Source: Stenotrophomonas_A sp036566925 (GTDB lineage: Bacteria > Pseudomonadota > Gammaproteobacteria > Xanthomonadales > Xanthomonadaceae). Taken from it: a DNA stretch of 42,738 bases. How positions within the stretch are numbered: position 1 is the first letter of the stretch; the number at the start of each line of letters is the position of its first letter. Location: NCBI GenBank assembly GCA_036566925.1, contig DATCVI010000204.1, positions 1 through 42,738 on the forward strand. The letters are read 5' to 3'. This document shows positions 30,537-38,453 of the stretch, in pieces. The notes beneath the pieces were generated by a model. That model was given only the letters and a program-made list of their open reading frames with translations. It had not been told where the DNA came from and ran no database searches. The translations under genes were made by a program, and so were the position numbers.

Positions 30537-32258
30537 CTACTCGCGGGAGACGTCGCGGCGGTCACGCGCCGCCTGCCGCGCCATCGCCTGATCAAGTTCC
30601 CGGCGCAATCCCGGCTCGCTTACCGGCGCATCGAGCAGGAACACGCGTACGCCATGCGCCGGCACCTCAGCCGTCAACGAGCCCTTGCTCGCAGCCACCG
30701 CCTTGCCGTCGAATGCATCGCGCCACGCGCCCGCTTGCAGGTAGCGATCGGCGCGCAGCTTCGCCGCCGCATCGCCCTTGTTGAGCATCACCAGGGCGAT
30801 CTGGGCGACGCCATCGTGCTCGTACACGCGATAGAACACCGCCTGGTCGCCCTGCAGCTGCAGGTTTACCTGCAATCCGCGTTGCAGCGCCGGCGTTTTC
30901 TCGCGCAGCTGGGCAATCCGTTGCAACGGCGCGAAGATCGGGCTGCGCGGTGCGGCATCGACGCGTTCCTGGCCGAAATAGGCGCGGTTGCCGGCGTGTT
31001 CGGCGCGCCCGCGCATGAAACCGGTCTCCGAACCGTAATAGAGCACCGGAATGCCGCGCGTGGTGAACAACCAGTTGTGCGCGTCGATGAAACCGGCATC
31101 ACTGGCGTCCAGGCGCGCCATGTCGTGATTGTCGTAGAAGGTCATCAGCTCGTACGGATTGCGGTACGGTCCTTCGCCCAGGAACAGCGGCGCGTCCAGC
31201 TTTTCGAAGCCGCCACCGGCGCGGCCGAATACTTCCGACATCGCGCCGCGTTGCGGGAAGTCGAGCACGCTGACGCCGGCGTTGCGTTGCCAGGTGTGGC
31301 GCGCAATCGAAGTGGCGTCGTAGTCGAACGCTTCGCCGAACATGAAGAAGCCCGGCTTCTGCGCGCGGATGCGGGCGCTGAAGGCGTGCCAGAAGCGGTC
31401 TGGCAACCAGGCGATGGTGTCGATGCGAAACCCATCGGCCCCCTGCCCCAGCCACTGCAGGTAGGCACCGGCCAGGTAGTCCAGCACTGCCGGATTGTCC
31501 TGGTTGAAGTCGGCCAACTCGGCCAGATTACCGTCGAAGATCGAGCCGTTCTTGCCATCCACCGCGCCGACGTTGTTGTAGAACGCGTGCAGCGGGTTGT
31601 GCTTGGGGTCGAGCTTCTGCGGCGGCAGGTTCTGGTGGTCGGCGAGTAGTTGCCCATCATGGCCGAATATTTGCCCGAACTTGGCCTGCGGCCGGGTCAT
31701 GGTGAACGCTGGCGAGCCGTGGTTGCCGACGATGTCCAGCACGACCTTGAGGTCTTGGGCATGCAGGGCGCGGGCGAATCCGGCGAAGTCCAGGCCCGGG
31801 CTCGGCAAGTGCTCGTCGAGCTGGTAGAAGTTCACGCCCCAGTAGCCGTGATAGCCGGTCTTGCCGTTGTCGCTGAGCGTGCTGCTGCAGCTCACCGGGC
31901 TGCCGCCGCTGAAAGGTTCGTCCGGGTTGTCGACGATCGGGGTGATCCACACCGCGCCGAAGCCCAATTCGCGGATATAGCGCGCGTTGTCGACCACGCC
32001 CTTGAAGTCGCCGCCAAGGTAGCCGATGTTGCCGTCGATGCCGTCCGGGCAATGCACCGGAACGTCGAAGGTCGGATGCGCCCCGCCCTGGTCGCGGTGG
32101 TCGTTGCCGGTATCGCCGTTGACGAAACGGTCGGTGACGACGAAATACACCGCATCGGCGGCGAACGGCTCCAATGTGCCGTAATAGTCGGCCGCCAGCG
32201 CCGGTGCGGCCGCCAGGCCCAGGGTAACTGCCAGCCACACACGCCAATGCCTGAACAT
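30537..32258 (-). CDS. GH13 alpha-amylase family enzyme, exported
   Basis: 573 residues with a signal peptide (MFRHWRVWLAVTLGLAAAPALA). GH13 conserved regions are in order: VVLDIVGNH (173-180), GFRIDTIAW with nucleophile Asp280, FMFGEAFD with acid/base Glu309, and FYDNHD with Asp379. Thus it is catalytically complete. Activity could be alpha-amylase, cyclomaltodextrinase or glucanotransferase; the sequence does not decide. The protein acts in the periplasm or outside, on maltodextrins. ATG 32258 overlaps the MFS stop by one base (TGATG) with GGAGG about 7 bases upstream. Last gene of the operon GH-MFS-amylase. Confidence 0.93.
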   Translation of the reverse strand: MFRHWRVWLAVTLGLAAAPALAADYYGTLEPFAADAVYFVVTDRFVNGDTGNDHRDQGGAHPTFDVPVHCPDGIDGNIGYLGGDFKGVVDNARYIRELGFGAVWITPIVDNPDEPFSGGSPVSCSSTLSDNGKTGYHGYWGVNFYQLDEHLPSPGLDFAGFARALHAQDLKVVLDIVGNHGSPAFTMTRPQAKFGQIFGHDGQLLADHQNLPPQKLDPKHNPLHAFYNNVGAVDGKNGSIFDGNLAELADFNQDNPAVLDYLAGAYLQWLGQGADGFRIDTIAWLPDRFWHAFSARIRAQKPGFFMFGEAFDYDATSIARHTWQRNAGVSVLDFPQRGAMSEVFGRAGGGFEKLDAPLFLGEGPYRNPYELMTFYDNHDMARLDASDAGFIDAHNWLFTTRGIPVLYYGSETGFMRGRAEHAGNRAYFGQERVDAAPRSPIFAPLQRIAQLREKTPALQRGLQVNLQLQGDQAVFYRVYEHDGVAQIALVMLNKGDAAAKLRADRYLQAGAWRDAFDGKAVAASKGSLTAEVPAHGVRVFLLDAPVSEPGLRRELDQAMARQAARDRRDVSRE

Positions 32259-33739
32259 CAAGCCGCCTCCGGAACAGTAGGAACCCGCAGCGCGAACAAA
32301 CCGGCCAGCAACAGGCTGCAGCCGCCCAGCACCAGCACGCGCATCGGCTGGCCGTCGAACAGCGTGCGCAGCACGAAGCCGAGCGCGCTGGCCGCCACCA
32401 GCTGCGGGATCACGATGAAGAAATTGAAGATGCCCATGTACACGCCCATTTTCGACGCCGGCACGCTGTCCGACAGCAACGCATAAGGCAGCGACAGGAT
32501 CGAGGCCCAGGCGAAGCCGACGCCGAGCATCGACAACAGCAACCAATGCGGATCGCGTAACCACAGCATCGAGATCAAGCCCAGGCCGCCCAGCCACAGG
32601 TTCACCAGGTGGCTCCAGCGCAGGCCGATCGCGCGCACCATGGGCGGGATCAGCAGCGCCGCCAATGCCGCGAAGCCGTTGTAGGCGCCGAACAGCACAC
32701 CGACCCAATTGGCGCCTTCGTTATAGGCCGCCGAAGCGGGATCGGTCGCACCGAAGTGGCTACCGGCCACTGCCGCGGTGGTGTAGATCCACATCGCGAA
32801 CAGGGCGAACCACGAGAAGAACTGCACCCAGGCCAGCCGGCGCATCGCCTGCGGCATCGCGCGCAGGTCGCCGACGATGGCGGCCAGCATGTGCGTGCCC
32901 GGCAACCTCCGCGCCAGCCACAGCAGCGCGCCGTAAGCCGCGCACAGGCCGGCGAGCACGTAGAGCATGCGGTCGCCCTGGCGCCAGAAGATCGCCGCGG
33001 CGAGCACCGCGCCGATCAGCACCCAGAGCGCCGCCTGGCTTGCCGGCGGCCGCCCAGCGACCGCTTGCCGGACGTGGGCCGCACCCGGTTCGGCATCGTC
33101 GAAGCCGGCCAGCTGCTGTGGCGAATATTCGCGCGTGCTGAACACCGTCCATCCGATCGACAGCAACAGCACCGTGGCGCCGGCGTAGAACGCGTAGCGC
33201 ACCGTGTCGGGCACCTCGCCCGGCGCGGCCGTGTTGGCGATGCCGAAATGCGCCAAAAGGTAAGGCAGGAAGCTGGCGACAATGGCGCCCACGCCGATGA
33301 AGAAACTCTGCATCGCGAAGCCCGTGGGCCGTTGCCGCGGCGACAGCTGGTCGCCAACGAAGGCGCGGAATGGCTCCATCGAGATGTTGATCGAGGCGTC
33401 CAGCACCCACAGCGTACCGGCAGCGATCCACAGCGTCGGCGAGTTCGGCATCACCAGCAGCGCCAGCGTAGTGAACAGCGCGCCGATCATGAAGTACGGT
33501 CGGCGCCGACCCCAGCGGCTCCAGGTTCGGTCGGACAGGTAGCCCACTATCGGCTGCACCAGCAGGCCAGTGAGCGGCGCGGCGATCCACAACCCGGGCA
33601 CCGCGTCCATCGGCGCACCCAAGGTCTCGAAGATGCGGCTGGCATTGGCATTCTGCAACGCGAAGCCGAACTGGATGCCGAGGAAACCGAAGCACATGTT
33701 CCAGATCTGCCAGAACGACAGCGTCGGCTTGCGGGTCAT
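32258..33739 (-). CDS. MFS sugar transporter (GPH/sucrose-maltose symporter type)
   Basis: 493 residues with 12 predicted membrane helices. The N-terminal part (SFWQIWNMCFGFLGIQFGFA; GLLVQPIVGYLSDRTWSRWG; RRRPYFMIGAL) is the hallmark of the disaccharide:cation symporters related to plant sucrose carriers and bacterial maltose/sucrose permeases. It should bring maltose or short maltodextrins from periplasm to cytoplasm, in place of an ABC system. A long, variable cytoplasmic loop lies near residues 225-250. It overlaps the preceding gene by 4 bases and the following by one base. Confidence 0.92.
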   Translation of the reverse strand: MTRKPTLSFWQIWNMCFGFLGIQFGFALQNANASRIFETLGAPMDAVPGLWIAAPLTGLLVQPIVGYLSDRTWSRWGRRRPYFMIGALFTTLALLVMPNSPTLWIAAGTLWVLDASINISMEPFRAFVGDQLSPRQRPTGFAMQSFFIGVGAIVASFLPYLLAHFGIANTAAPGEVPDTVRYAFYAGATVLLLSIGWTVFSTREYSPQQLAGFDDAEPGAAHVRQAVAGRPPASQAALWVLIGAVLAAAIFWRQGDRMLYVLAGLCAAYGALLWLARRLPGTHMLAAIVGDLRAMPQAMRRLAWVQFFSWFALFAMWIYTTAAVAGSHFGATDPASAAYNEGANWVGVLFGAYNGFAALAALLIPPMVRAIGLRWSHLVNLWLGGLGLISMLWLRDPHWLLLSMLGVGFAWASILSLPYALLSDSVPASKMGVYMGIFNFFIVIPQLVAASALGFVLRTLFDGQPMRVLVLGGCSLLLAGLFALRVPTVPEAA

Positions 33740-35943
33740 GGTGCCGCTCCGGCGGGCAACGGCATCAGTTGCAACCCGAGCACGCGGGCGTCGTTGACCA
33801 CGCCCTCTCGGCCGCCCTGCCCGCCCGTGTAGTGGGCGAAATGCGCCAGCGCGCTCATGTTGAAACCTTCTTCCAGGGTGAAATGACAAGGCGCGCTGCC
33901 GGCTACGAATTCGGCCCCGGTCGAGTCCTGCGCGCCGACGCTGTGCGGCATCGTGACCGGCAGCAGCTGGTCGGCCTGGCCTTCGCAGCGGATCCTCAAT
34001 TGCTTCACCGCGGCGGTGACGCCGGTGTTGATTGGCCCGTGCGGGTTCTCATAGCGCAGGCGCGCACGAAAGAACCCGGCATGCGGCGGCGTCCAGCGCC
34101 AGTCGTTGGCGCCAACCAGCTGCGTGTTCGCGCCCAGGCAGGTTTCCGCGCTTGGCAACGACTCCAGCGCGCCGTCGCGGCGGGTCAGGCGCAAGCAGGT
34201 GGCCGCGTCGGGCGCCAGGCTCAGCTGGGCAGTACCTGCCGGCTGCGCTACGCCGTCACGCCAAAGCACATGGCCATCGGGCACCGAAACCCTCCATACA
34301 TCGCCGTGCCTGGTCGCCTCGGGTGCGGCGGGCGTAGGCGGGGCGAAGCGCTCGGCCGGCCGCGATGGCGGCCGGCTGGCGGGGCCTTGGCTGGGCACGA
34401 GCTGCACCGTGGTGACCTTCGCGCTCGCGCTGACCTTGCCGGCCACCAATAGCTCACCCTCCACACGCACGGGGCGAACCAGCACGTAGCGCTTGCCATC
34501 CTCTTTCAAAGTAATGCGGTCGCGCTGGCCGAACAGCATCGGCACCAACGCCACCGGCAGCTTGGGCGCCACCGTGCCATCGGCCTCGATCCCGAACACA
34601 CCCTCGCGCACCATCGCCAGGTAGCCGGCCACCGACCACAGCTGGCGCTGCGAATTGACCACCGGCCCGCTCAGCTTGCCATCCTCGACATGGATGGCCT
34701 GGCTGAGCATCTCGTAGTTCTCCATGTTCGACCCGGCCAGGGCCGCGCCGCGCAGGATCGACTCGATTTCCATCGCTATCCGCGGCGCATCGTCCAACCG
34801 CCGCGCCGCCCGCAGCGAATAAGCGCTGACGAAGGGCCATATCGCGCGGTTGTGGTAGATCGGCTGGTCCGCCTGCTGCGGCCACACCACCGGGCTGCCG
34901 GCTGCGGTGGCGGGGTAATTGGCCATCGCGCGGCGCGCGCGCTCGGGCGGAAACACATCGGCCAGCACGCCAAGCGAGAGCCCGAGCAGGTCGTACTTGG
35001 CTACCGGCAGCAGATCGCTTGCCCCGTCCTTATCGCGACGCCCGGCCGGACCGAGGTAGCTCATGTACAGGCCCGCGTCCTCACGCCAGAAGCGGCGGTC
35101 GATCTGCGTGCGCAGCGCGTCGGCCCATTGTTGGTAGCGGGCAGCCGCGGCGTCGCTGCGCTGTTGCGCCATGGACTGGGCCAATCGCAGCGCCTGGTAA
35201 TGCAGCACGTTGGTCGACAACGCGTACGACTCGCCGATGAAACGCACATCCTCCGCGGTCCAGCCGGGATAGGTCTGTTCGCGCCAGTCGAGGAACGAGG
35301 TCTCGCCGCGATACAGGCCCACGCCGGCGTCGAACACGTACTGGCGATCCTGCGCCAGCGTGCCCTGCAATGCGTGATAGGCCTCGTCGGCGAAGGCCGG
35401 GTCGTCGAGCAGCCCACGCGCACCCAAGAACCACACCACCCGGTCGCTGCTGATCGGCCAGCTGCCGCCCGAACCGGTGTCCTGGGCGACGAACAGCCCG
35501 GGAGTACGGCCATCGCGCGCCGCTGAAAGCTTGAAGCGCAACGACTGCCGCGTGCGCACCGGATCGACCCGCGCCAACGCCAGGTCGGACGCGAAACTCA
35601 TGTCGCGCGTCCACACATAGGGCCAGCGCGCGCCCGTCTGGAAGCATTCGCAGGGCACCGGCTGGCCATCGTCGAAGGCCGGATCGCGGATGGCATCGAC
35701 CCGATTGGCGTCCAACTCCTGCTGCGCCAACGCAAACAGCGCGTCGAACAACACGCTGCCGGTGTCGCTGCGCATCGGCTGCGCGGCGATCTCCACCTGC
35801 TGGCCGCTGGCGTGCAGCCGGTAGCCGCCGTCGCCGGCGGGTTCGGCACGCGCGTGGCGTCCGTCGAATTCCAGTTCCGTCGCGGCCGCGGCGGAACCTG
35901 CCATCGTCCCGAAGACGGCGGCCAGGCAGATCATCTTCAGCAT
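33736..35943 (-). CDS. Secreted six-hairpin glycosidase-like protein
   Basis: 735 residues with a signal peptide (MLKMICLAAVFGTMAGSAAA). The central part has the (alpha/alpha)6 barrel look of GH15/GH63/debranching enzymes: WPYVWTRDMSFASDLALA (about 115-133), SRDxxW-like GSGGSWPISSDRVVWFLGA, then SLGVLADVFPPERARRAMAN and YHNRAIWPFVSAYSLRAARR. A beta-sandwich-like C-terminal part follows (from about 590). I infer glucoamylase or debranching activity on maltodextrins in the periplasm; the exact family and catalytic acids are uncertain. First gene of a coupled operon with MFS and amylase. The ribosome site GGGAGGGAGG is 30 bases from ATG 35943, separated by a hairpin. Confidence 0.85.
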   Translation of the reverse strand: MLKMICLAAVFGTMAGSAAAATELEFDGRHARAEPAGDGGYRLHASGQQVEIAAQPMRSDTGSVLFDALFALAQQELDANRVDAIRDPAFDDGQPVPCECFQTGARWPYVWTRDMSFASDLALARVDPVRTRQSLRFKLSAARDGRTPGLFVAQDTGSGGSWPISSDRVVWFLGARGLLDDPAFADEAYHALQGTLAQDRQYVFDAGVGLYRGETSFLDWREQTYPGWTAEDVRFIGESYALSTNVLHYQALRLAQSMAQQRSDAAAARYQQWADALRTQIDRRFWREDAGLYMSYLGPAGRRDKDGASDLLPVAKYDLLGLSLGVLADVFPPERARRAMANYPATAAGSPVVWPQQADQPIYHNRAIWPFVSAYSLRAARRLDDAPRIAMEIESILRGAALAGSNMENYEMLSQAIHVEDGKLSGPVVNSQRQLWSVAGYLAMVREGVFGIEADGTVAPKLPVALVPMLFGQRDRITLKEDGKRYVLVRPVRVEGELLVAGKVSASAKVTTVQLVPSQGPASRPPSRPAERFAPPTPAAPEATRHGDVWRVSVPDGHVLWRDGVAQPAGTAQLSLAPDAATCLRLTRRDGALESLPSAETCLGANTQLVGANDWRWTPPHAGFFRARLRYENPHGPINTGVTAAVKQLRIRCEGQADQLLPVTMPHSVGAQDSTGAEFVAGSAPCHFTLEEGFNMSALAHFAHYTGGQGGREGVVNDARVLGLQLMPLPAGAAP

Positions 35944-35950
35944 CGAAGCG

Positions 35951-35970
35951 GCGAACCGGTTCGCACCGGT
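35951..35970 (-). promoter_or_regulatory. Palindrome and hairpin in the leader of the glycosidase gene
   Basis: GCGAACCGGTTCGC (35951-35964) is a perfect 14-bp palindrome with an AAnCGnTT core like LacI-family operators. On the mRNA, ACCGGT-gcga-ACCGGT (35955-35970) can fold into a 6-bp hairpin between the strong ribosome site and the ATG at 35943. Either DNA binding or mRNA folding could regulate the operon. Confidence 0.5.
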
Positions 35971-36089
35971 AGCCTCCCTCCCTCTTTGCCCGCGTTGTGG
36001 TGCACGCACGGGTTGCCCCGGTGCGTGGTCGCGACCCCCTCCCGGGCGGTCTGCCACATGGTAGGCACGGCCACGCGATGCCCGTCTAG

Positions 36090-36104
36090 CTGCATACGTA
36101 TTCA
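36090..36104 (-). promoter_or_regulatory. Candidate LacI-type operator, divergent promoter region
   Basis: On the minus strand the 15 bases TGAATACGTATGCAG are identical to 38317-38331 before the receptor gene. The core TGxATACGTATxCA is palindromic. It lies between the divergent glycosidase operon (minus) and the GH97 gene (plus), so it could control both. The presumed binder is the LacI-family protein at 29486-30517. Confidence 0.7.
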
Positions 36105-36178
36105 TGGCACTGGCAGCAGTGTGCCGAGCGCGCGCCGCTATAGTCCGGGCAGCTCACGCGGCCGCCTTGGGAGGGGAA

Positions 36179-38257
36179 ATGCCGTTGTCTTTCGAACTGT
36201 GGTGCTCGTCGGCATGGCGGTCGGCACGTCGCCGCCCGGCCTTGGCGTTGTGCCTGCTGGCGGTGCTGGCGGTCGCCCCGCTACACGCCGAACCGGTGGC
36301 CGTGGCCTCGGTGGAATCGCCGGGCAAGGTGCTGCGCGTGCAATTGCTGCTCGATGGCGGCCAGCCCAGCTACCGCGTCGAGCGCCTCGGCGAGCCAGTG
36401 GTTGCGCCCTCGCGACTGGGCTTCCAGCTGCGCGACGGCCGCCTGGACCGCGATCTGTTGGTGCTGTCGCAGACCAGCCGCGCGTTCGACCAGACCTGGG
36501 AGCAGCCTTGGGGCGAACGCCGCTTCATCCGCAACCACTACAACGAACTCAGCGTCAGCCTGGGCGAGCGCGGCGGCAGCAAGCGCCGCTTCGAGATAGT
36601 GTTCCGCGTCTACGACGATGGCCTCGGCTTCCGGTACCGGTTCCCGCAGCAAGCCGGCCTGCGCGAGGCGATCATCGACGACGAACTGACCGAGTTCGAC
36701 ATCGCCCCGGCCGCTACCGCCTGGTGGATTCCCGCCGGCGAACCGATCCACTACGAATACCTCTACCGGCGCACGCCGCTGGACCAGGTGCCGCTGGCGC
36801 ATACCCCGATTACCTTGCGCAGCCACGACGGCCTGCACGTCTCGATCCACGAGGCTGCGCTGGTCGACTACGCCGGCATGTGGTTGCGCCGCACCGAGGG
36901 CCAGCGCCTGCGCGCGCAACTCTCGCCCTCGGCCGAGGGCTGGAAGGTGCGGCGCACCCTGCCCTTCGACACCCCGTGGCGCACGTTGCAGATCAGCGAT
37001 AGCGCTGGCGGCCTGGTCGAATCGAACCTGATCCTCAACCTCAACGAGCCCAACAAACTCGGCGATGTCGGCTGGGTGCACCCGGCCAAGTACCTCGGCG
37101 TGTGGTGGTCGATGCACCTCAACCAGGAAACCTGGAGCACCGGGCCGAAGCACGCCGCCACCACTGCCAATACCAAGCGCTACATCGACTTCGCCGCCGC
37201 CCACGGTTTCCGCGGCGTGCTGGTGGAAGGCTGGAATCCCGGGTGGGATGGCGACTGGGTCGGCAACGGCGGTGGTTTCGACTTCACCCGGGCCACGCCG
37301 GACTTCGACATCGAAGCGCTATCGGCCTATGGCGCGCGCAAGGGCGTGCACCTGATCGGCCACCACGAGACCGGCTGCGCCATCGACCACTACGAGGACC
37401 AACTCGGCGCGGCGCTGGACCTGTATGCGCGCCTGGGCGTGGACGCAGTCAAGACTGGCTACGTGTGCGACGACGGCCAGGTCGAACGCCGCAACCCGGC
37501 CGGCGGCCCCGCCTGGCGCGAGTGGCACGACGGCCAGTTCATGGCCCGCCACCACCTCAAGGTGGTCGAAGAAGCCGCTGCGCGCCAGATCGCGATCAAC
37601 GCACACGAGCCGATCAAGGACACCGGGTTGCGCCGCACGTATCCCAACTGGATGTCGCGCGAAGGCGCACGCGGCATGGAATACAACGCCTGGGGTCAGC
37701 CGCCGAACCCGCCCGAGCACGAACTCAACCTGGTCTTTACCCGCCTGCTGGCAGGGCCGATGGACTACACGCCCGGCATCGTCAGCCTGCGCGGGCGCAA
37801 CGGCCAGGCGATCCCAAGCACCCTGGCGCGGCAACTGGCCTTGTACGTAGCGCTCTACAGCCCGTTGCAGATGGCCGCCGACCTGCCCGAGCACTACGAG
37901 CAGCATCGCGACGCCTTCCAATTCATCGAGGACGTGGCGGTCGATTGGGACGAAACGCGTGTACTGAATGGCGAGGTCGGCGATTACGTCACGATCGTGC
38001 GCAAGGACCGCCACAGCCGCGACTGGTTCCTCGGCAGCATTACCGACGAGCACGGCCGGGTGCTGCCGGTATCCCTTTCCTTCCTTGAACCCGGCGTTCG
38101 CTATCGCGCGCAGATATACCGCGATGGCGACGGCGCGGATTTCCGCAGCAATCCATTTGCCTTTGCACGCGAGACGCGTGAAGTGAGCAGCGGCGACATG
38201 CTCGAACTCAAGCTGGCACCCGGCGGCGGCCAGGCAGTGCGCTTCACGCCTTTGTAG
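36179..38257 (+). CDS. GH97 alpha-glucosidase (SusB-like)
   Basis: 692 residues with an Arg-rich N-terminus and signal peptide to about residue 37. GH97 domains are in order: N-terminal beta-sandwich (to about 290), catalytic barrel (VLVEGWNPGWDGDW, GVHLIGHHETGCAIDHYED, VDAVKTGYV, AINAHEPIKDTGLRRTYPNW, REGARGMEYNAW) and C-terminal beta domain. Glutamates at 397 (HHETG), 477 (AHEP), 495 and 501 (REGARGMEYN) match the inverting SusB branch, which cleaves alpha-glucosidic bonds of maltodextrins and needs calcium. Likely periplasmic. ATG 36179 has GGGAGGGG 2-9 bases upstream, the same leader as the receptor gene. Transcribed towards the receptor. Confidence 0.94.
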   Translation: MPLSFELWCSSAWRSARRRPALALCLLAVLAVAPLHAEPVAVASVESPGKVLRVQLLLDGGQPSYRVERLGEPVVAPSRLGFQLRDGRLDRDLLVLSQTSRAFDQTWEQPWGERRFIRNHYNELSVSLGERGGSKRRFEIVFRVYDDGLGFRYRFPQQAGLREAIIDDELTEFDIAPAATAWWIPAGEPIHYEYLYRRTPLDQVPLAHTPITLRSHDGLHVSIHEAALVDYAGMWLRRTEGQRLRAQLSPSAEGWKVRRTLPFDTPWRTLQISDSAGGLVESNLILNLNEPNKLGDVGWVHPAKYLGVWWSMHLNQETWSTGPKHAATTANTKRYIDFAAAHGFRGVLVEGWNPGWDGDWVGNGGGFDFTRATPDFDIEALSAYGARKGVHLIGHHETGCAIDHYEDQLGAALDLYARLGVDAVKTGYVCDDGQVERRNPAGGPAWREWHDGQFMARHHLKVVEEAAARQIAINAHEPIKDTGLRRTYPNWMSREGARGMEYNAWGQPPNPPEHELNLVFTRLLAGPMDYTPGIVSLRGRNGQAIPSTLARQLALYVALYSPLQMAADLPEHYEQHRDAFQFIEDVAVDWDETRVLNGEVGDYVTIVRKDRHSRDWFLGSITDEHGRVLPVSLSFLEPGVRYRAQIYRDGDGADFRSNPFAFARETREVSSGDMLELKLAPGGGQAVRFTPL

Positions 38258-38316
38258 GAGCGAATGCAAGCCGGCTTTTCGGCCGCTGGAATCGATTCCA
38301 ACCGCACCAGCTGCAT

Positions 38317-38331
38317 TGAATACGTATGCAG
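38317..38331 (+). promoter_or_regulatory. Candidate LacI-type operator before the receptor gene
   Basis: TGAATACGTATGCAG, identical over 15 bases to the site at 36090-36104 (opposite strand). It overlaps a possible -35 (TTGAAT, 38316-38321) of a promoter whose -10 would be CATAGC (38339-38344, 17-base spacer), a position suited to repression. Confidence 0.7.
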
Positions 38332-38453
38332 GACGATTCATAGCTTCGACACACTGCCTACCATTACCCACAGTCGCGCACCAACCTGGTTGCGACGCGC
38401 TACCGGCAACGGGGCGACACAATTCGAAAGACAACATTGCCTGGGAGGGGAAA

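Noticed and set aside
35943..36105. N-terminal extension of the glycosidase gene to ATG 36105
   Set aside because: The added 54 residues are Arg/Gly-rich, would hide the signal peptide, and the start overlaps the operator.
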